From positions 1-15,526 of the forward strand of contig DCFT01000173.1 of the NCBI GenBank assembly GCA_002319885.1: a DNA stretch of 15,526 nt. Reading direction: 5' to 3'. The notes under the pieces are model-generated. The model was not told the DNA's origin, ran no database searches, and saw only the letters and a program-made list of their open reading frames with translations. A program made the position numbers and the translations under genes. The DNA comes from Bacteroidales bacterium UBA1797. Lineage in GTDB: Bacteria > Bacteroidota > Bacteroidia > Bacteroidales > VadinHA17. Shown here piece after piece: positions 15,245 through 15,526 of the stretch. Numbering within the stretch: position 1 is the first letter of the stretch; every line of letters starts with the position of its first letter.

Positions 15245-15526
15245 TTAGTTATCTTTTGTGCCCTTGATATCAAACATGTCCATCATGTTTCCCGTAATGC
15301 TCCTGTCGTCTTTTATTTTTAACATTAGTGAAATATCCATACCCTGGGCATTGAATGTAGCTTTAAATGTGCTGTCGGCTATCTCCATATTTTCAAGTTC
15401 AAGGGGAGGGTCGGACTTTGCCGGATCTGCCAGATTACCAGTTAGTTTATCTTCTTTTTTATCAATATTGATAACCATTTTAGTATCACCATCGGGCAAC
15501 CCATAAACCATCACATTCCATTTACC
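15245..15526 (-). CDS. C-terminal end of a gene upstream of GH3 (beta-rich Bacteroidota domain), truncated by the window
   Basis: The frame is open to the window edge, so the gene starts beyond 15526; the GTG near 15514 is internal. The visible 93 residues read GKWNVMVYGLPDGDTKMVINID..KLTGNL ... FKATFNAQGMDISLMLKIKDDRSITGNMMDMFDIKGTK. This alternating strand pattern resembles a small beta-sandwich or barrel domain often found at the ends of Bacteroidota exported hydrolases. I recognise the pattern but cannot name a family with confidence. The 34-bp spacing to the GH3 gene suggests one operon, so the whole protein is probably another exported glycan-related enzyme. Confidence 0.75.
   Translation of the reverse strand, partial: GKWNVMVYGLPDGDTKMVINIDKKEDKLTGNLADPAKSDPPLELENMEIADSTFKATFNAQGMDISLMLKIKDDRSITGNMMDMFDIKGTKDN

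Overview
The window is AT-rich chromosomal DNA from a member of the Bacteroidota, probably an environmental or gut Bacteroidales-type anaerobe. The evidence is a C-terminal type IX secretion (T9SS) sorting domain on the first protein, weak or absent Shine-Dalgarno sequences at most starts, Bacteroidota-style promoter candidates (TTTG / TAnnTTTG), and a GH3 lipoprotein gene sitting behind another apparent GH-locus gene. I saw no rRNA, tRNA, CRISPR array, insertion sequence or integrase.

Layout. (1) Bases 3-2867: the 3' part of a large secreted surface protein. It has the end of a right-handed beta-helix, six tandem 105-residue SwmB-like repeats with an exact 315-bp period, two Big_7-type Ig-like domains and a T9SS tail, and a clear intrinsic terminator follows. 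(2) 3096-3839: an exported SRPBCC-fold protein with its own terminator. (3) 4079-5563 and 5753-6808: a phytoene-desaturase-like FAD oxidoreductase and a family 2 O-methyltransferase, separated by a leader with a perfect 13-bp inverted repeat. (4) 6959-8065 on the minus strand: an Ldh2-family NAD(P)H-dependent 2-oxoacid oxidoreductase. It is convergent with the methyltransferase and divergent from an APC-family amino acid permease (8321-9724). (5) 9738-11011 on the minus strand: an msrA-msrB operon whose products both carry export signals. (6) 11215-13238: a secreted Esterase D-family hydrolase followed at once by a YbjJ-like MFS transporter. (7) 13264-15526 on the minus strand: a GH3 glycosidase lipoprotein downstream of the C-terminal end of another gene that runs off the window.

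How the genes may work together. Both ends of the window are about the cell surface and polysaccharide use: a T9SS adhesin or carbohydrate-binding protein, an exported esterase with a transporter, and a GH3 enzyme. The msrAB pair would repair oxidised methionines in envelope proteins. The middle holds a candidate small-molecule tailoring group (SRPBCC protein, FAD desaturase or isomerase, O-methyltransferase, 2-oxoacid reductase, permease), but no core synthase is visible, so that reading is inference. The most useful leads are the homogenised SwmB repeat array, the desaturase/O-methyltransferase pair with its palindromic leader, and the fully exported MsrA/MsrB system.
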